In this document: piece by piece, positions 6,259-7,850 of the stretch
Numbering within the stretch: the stretch's first letter is position 1
Layout of the letters: each line of letters starts with the position of its first letter
NCBI GenBank assembly: GCA_050694175.1
Contig: JBOGXA010000038.1
Location: 1 to 7,850, forward strand
Direction of reading: 5' to 3'
DNA length: 7,850 bases
Source: JBOGXA01 sp050694175
GTDB taxonomy: Bacteria > Actinomycetota > CADDZG01 > WHSQ01
Translations under genes and position numbers: made by a program
Notes under the pieces: generated by a model
Databases searched by the model: none
Told to the model about the DNA's origin: nothing
The model's input: only the letters and a program-made list of their open reading frames with translations

Positions 6259-6348
6259 GCGATCGCCCGAGGGAATCCCGATTCCGCCCTCAGCGAGAAG
6301 GAATCCCAGTTCCGCCCTTGGCGGAGCCATGCTGTGCCGATCGCTCAT
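6244..6348 (-). CDS. Small ORF of 34 codons directly after the tlpA-like gene (unknown, possibly a spacer ORF)
   Basis: I do not recognise this product. It begins MSDRHSMAPPRAELGFLLAE and ends GDRGQQE. Its ATG overlaps the tlpA-like stop (ATGA), and its stop overlaps the start of the 38-codon ORF (ATGA). It has no Shine-Dalgarno of its own that I can see, so any translation would be by coupling. Inside it, a 19-base imperfect direct repeat (6272-6290 and 6300-6318, 17 of 19 identical) is read in two different frames. This argues that the repetition acts on DNA or RNA rather than on the peptide. The shared ends MSDR and GQQE with the next ORF come from the longer junction repeat. Confidence 0.4.
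   Translation of the reverse strand: MSDRHSMAPPRAELGFLLAEGGIGIPSGDRGQQE
6272..6318. repeat. Short imperfect tandem repeat inside the first small ORF
   Basis: GGAATCCCGATTCCGCCCT (6272-6290) and GGAATCCCAGTTCCGCCCT (6300-6318) differ only by a two-base swap and are separated by 9 bases. On the minus strand they are translated in different frames, giving GGIGIP and AELGF contexts. Confidence 0.7.
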
Positions 6349-6875
6349 CTCGAGAGTTCGTCCAGCAGCGCGAACAGATCGTCTTCGAATAACGGGCCGT
6401 TGACGTGTTCGACGATCGTGCCGTCCGAGTCGAGGAAGAAGGTCTCGGGTTGACCGGTAAGTCCGTAGTCGTCGTAGATCGAGAGGTCTTCGTCGCGGAC
6501 GTGCCAATAGTCGAGGTCATGTTCGGCCACGAACTCCAGCGCATCATCCTCATCGTCCCGAATGTCCACTCCAACGAAAGCAACCTCATCGCCGTAGTGG
6601 CGATGTGCCCTGCGAAACATCGGAGCCTCGTCGGTGCAAGGCTCGCACCACGACGCCCAGAAGTTGAGAACCACCGGCTCCCCCCGTAGCTCGCTCAGGT
6701 CCAGGAAGCCATTGCCTGCGAGGAGGGGTGCGCGAAAGGCCGGCGCCTGGTCGCCGGGAGAGGGGGGGCCGGCGGTGTTGCGGAGGCCGAACCCAAGCAA
6801 GACGATCACCGCCGAGGCCGGCACCAGTACCAGGAGCAACCGCAGCCACGGGCGACGGGGGCGGGGGTCTGTCAT
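6345..6875 (-). CDS. TlpA/ResA-like membrane-anchored thiol-disulfide oxidoreductase
   Basis: This is a thioredoxin-fold protein tethered outside the cytoplasmic membrane that reduces disulfides, typically those of apocytochrome c. From the ATG at 6875 it has 176 residues. A basic stretch PRPRRPWLR leads into one hydrophobic anchor (about 11-30), then PGDQAPAFRAPLL, the active site WASWCEPC (Cys77 and Cys80), and the cis-Pro motif GQPETFFLD near residue 143. Length and layout fit ResA, TlpA and CcmG. An in-frame GTG at 6893 would add six residues; neither start has a good ribosome site, so a short-leader or leaderless mRNA is possible. The anchor lacks an obvious lipobox. Its stop overlaps the next small ORF, and ccdA, its expected electron donor, lies at the end of the same unit. 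The family is firm; the precise substrate is inferred. Confidence 0.92.
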   Translation of the reverse strand: MTDPRPRRPWLRLLLVLVPASAVIVLLGFGLRNTAGPPSPGDQAPAFRAPLLAGNGFLDLSELRGEPVVLNFWASWCEPCTDEAPMFRRAHRHYGDEVAFVGVDIRDDEDDALEFVAEHDLDYWHVRDEDLSIYDDYGLTGQPETFFLDSDGTIVEHVNGPLFEDDLFALLDELSR

Positions 6876-6902
6876 CGTCGCCCATCTTGCCACCGCCGGG
6901 AA

Positions 6903-6918
6903 ACTTCGTATCCGAAGT
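6903..6918. promoter_or_regulatory. 16-bp palindrome in the divergent tlpA-like / crp-like region (possible operator)
   Basis: ACTTCG (6903-6908) and CGAAGT (6913-6918) are perfect 6-bp arms around TATC. It lies 28 bases upstream of the tlpA-like ATG and about 25 bases upstream of the -35 of the rightward promoter, so one bound protein could affect both directions. It does not match the classical CRP site TGTGAN6TCACA. The palindrome is seen; its use as an operator is inferred. Confidence 0.4.
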
Positions 6919-6942
6919 CAACCGTAGGCCATCGAGGGCTAA

Positions 6943-6971
6943 TTGCAGCAAACGTCATCATCGTCTAGGAT
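6943..6971 (+). promoter_or_regulatory. Promoter for the Crp/Fnr-family gene
   Basis: TTGCAG (6943-6948) and TAGGAT (6966-6971) are separated by exactly 17 bases. They resemble -35 and -10 boxes for the main sigma factor, with the TAnnnT form common in actinobacteria. The predicted start near 6978 would leave a leader of about 45 bases before the ATG at 7023. Confidence 0.55.
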
Positions 6972-7022
6972 CGCCACCCAGGGAGGGGCCTGATCACGAT
7001 CCACCCAGAAGCGGAGGTGCAT

Positions 7023-7709
7023 ATGCGAGCGCACGCTCGCCCCACCCTGTTGGACGCACTCGATCCGTCCGAACGGCTCCGGTTGCTGGAGCGGAGCGTC
7101 CCCCGCCACCTCGCGCCGGGGGGGATCTTGTCCCTCGCCGGTGAGCGCGGGGGGCGCGTGCACATCGTCCAGAAGGGTGTCGTGAAACTCACCGCCCGAG
7201 ACGGAGACGGGCGAGAGACCATCCTTGCCCTTGCCGTTCGGGGCGACATCCTGGGAGACCTCGCCGCGATCGACGATCTGCCGCACCCAGTCGACTCCAT
7301 CGCTGCGACCCCCTGCGATCTCCTTGGCGTGGAGGCGACGATGCTGAACGACATCCTGGTCCGCAATCCTGCGGCCGCGTTCGCCCTGACGCGGTCACTT
7401 GCATCGCGCCTCCGCTGGGTCTGTGGGACCGCCTTGGAAAGAACGTCCGTGAACGTCCCCGCGCGCCTCGCCGGAAGGCTTCTGGATCTTGCCGAGCTGA
7501 TCGGTCGAATCGACGACGGCGCCGTCGAGCTCGAGATCCCGTTGGCGCAGGCGGATCTCGGCAGACTGGCGGGGATGTGCCGGGAGAGCGCGTGCAAGGC
7601 GCTCCGTCAGTTCAGGGAGCGGGGCCTGATCGACTACCGGGACAGGCGCCTGCGCATCTTGCAGCCGGACGCGCTCGAGCGCATCCGCACCGGAATCCCA
7701 CCTCCGTAG
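7023..7709 (+). CDS. Crp/Fnr-family transcriptional regulator
   Basis: The 228-residue protein has an N-terminal cyclic-nucleotide-binding-like barrel (about 8-110), a dimerisation helix (about 112-135, LVRNPAAAFALTRSLASRLR) and a C-terminal Crp-type helix-turn-helix. In the latter, IPLAQADLGRLAGMCRESAC (172-191) supplies the turn and recognition helix. The ATG at 7023 is chosen over the GTG at 7017 because GGAGG (7013-7017) sits exactly 5 bases before it and overlaps the GTG. The segment where cAMP receptors carry GE...RSA reads GDLAAIDDLPHPVDSIAA (78-95). Glu is Asp, and the phosphate-binding Arg appears to be missing, so cAMP binding is doubtful. There is no N-terminal Cys cluster as in Fnr. 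The ligand is therefore unknown. Divergent placement from tlpA-ccdA hints that it may regulate that unit. Confidence 0.9.
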   Translation: MRAHARPTLLDALDPSERLRLLERSVPRHLAPGGILSLAGERGGRVHIVQKGVVKLTARDGDGRETILALAVRGDILGDLAAIDDLPHPVDSIAATPCDLLGVEATMLNDILVRNPAAAFALTRSLASRLRWVCGTALERTSVNVPARLAGRLLDLAELIGRIDDGAVELEIPLAQADLGRLAGMCRESACKALRQFRERGLIDYRDRRLRILQPDALERIRTGIPPP

Positions 7710-7732
7710 CGGATACCGGCGCAGATCGCCAC

Positions 7733-7763
7733 CGATTTCCCCAGTTTTTCCTAAAGGAAATCG
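7733..7763. repeat. Inverted repeat after the crp-like gene, with two alternative pairings
   Basis: CGATTTCC (7733-7740) pairs with GGAAATCG (7756-7763) over 8 bp. A nearer partner, TTTCC (7747-7751), pairs with GGAAA (7756-7760) around TAAA, forming the palindrome TTTCCTAAAGGAAA. The right arm is shared, so the folds exclude each other. No T-run follows on the plus strand. It could be a weak end-of-transcript hairpin or an operator for a gene beginning near the window edge. Confidence 0.4.
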
Positions 7764-7814
7764 CGGGGGGACCCGACAACAGGGTTGGAGTCGTTGTAGG
7801 TGGGCCCAGGACTT

Positions 7815-7833
7815 CACGACCTCCCCGGTCGTG
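7815..7833. repeat. GC-rich hairpin near the right edge
   Basis: CACGACC (7815-7821) and GGTCGTG (7827-7833) form a perfect 7-bp stem around TCCCC. No T-run follows. It may be a structural element of a leader or fall inside the start of a gene cut off by the window edge. The rest of 7764-7814 shows nothing I can name. Confidence 0.35.
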
Positions 7834-7850
7834 TACGAGCCTCCCAGCCC

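Noticed and set aside
6125..6348. CRISPR array
   Set aside because: There are only two full repeats and a partial one, they contain start and stop codons, and the intervals of about 100 bases are too long for spacers.
6916..6921. TTGACT on the minus strand as a -35 for the tlpA-like gene
   Set aside because: At 16-18 bases downstream there is only GC-rich sequence and no -10-like hexamer.
7395..7817. Minus-strand open frame over the end of the crp-like gene and the right edge
   Set aside because: It mostly mirrors the crp-like coding sequence, with no ribosome site and no recognisable domain.
7800..7850. Partial CDS from GTG 7800 to the window end
   Set aside because: Seventeen codons with no recognisable motif are not enough to call a gene; it is mentioned only as a possibility.

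Overview
The window is GC-rich and densely packed. It uses GTG as well as ATG starts and often overlaps a stop with the next start by four bases. The order rex-hemA-hemC-hemD, an NrtR-type NAD regulator beside a nicotinamidase, and -10 boxes of the form TAGGAT point to a high-GC actinobacterium. I cannot place it below phylum. The family assignments of the main genes are secure. The regulatory and repeat calls are my own readings.

Layout. (1) 1-118: a leader with strong hairpins and no gene. (2) 119-1473, plus strand: a two-gene coupled unit of nicotinamidase (pncA-like) and an NrtR-like regulator, joined by a GTGA overlap. It converges on the next unit across 24 bases. (3) 1498-5231, minus strand: a redox and heme operon, transcribed rex -> hemA -> hemC -> hemD, with junctions of 2 nt, about 10 nt and a 4-nt overlap. 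A perfect Rex operator lies at 5254-5271, just upstream of rex. (4) 5391-6875, minus strand: a TlpA/ResA-like thioredoxin, two small ORFs of 34 and 38 codons, and the membrane electron carrier CcdA. All three junctions are ATGA overlaps, and the two small ORFs and ccdA all begin with the same ATGAGCGATC string. (5) 6876-7022: a divergent control region with a 16-bp palindrome and a good promoter facing right. (6) 7023-7709, plus strand: a Crp/Fnr-family regulator. (7) 7710-7850: a tail with inverted repeats and perhaps the start of another gene.

How it fits together. Salvage of nicotinamide into NAD (pncA) sits with its likely regulator NrtR. Opposite lies Rex, which reads NADH/NAD+ and probably controls itself and the first steps from glutamyl-tRNA to uroporphyrinogen III (HemA, HemC, HemD). 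The neighbouring TlpA-CcdA pair would move reducing power across the membrane, most plausibly to keep apocytochrome c cysteines reduced. The shared theme is redox state, heme and cytochrome supply.

The least expected element is the 6131-6348 stretch between tlpA and ccdA: two tandem, translationally coupled small ORFs whose junctions carry a near-identical repeat spanning the start codons. It looks like an expanding operon-linker repeat that keeps coupling intact, or a pair of undescribed microproteins.
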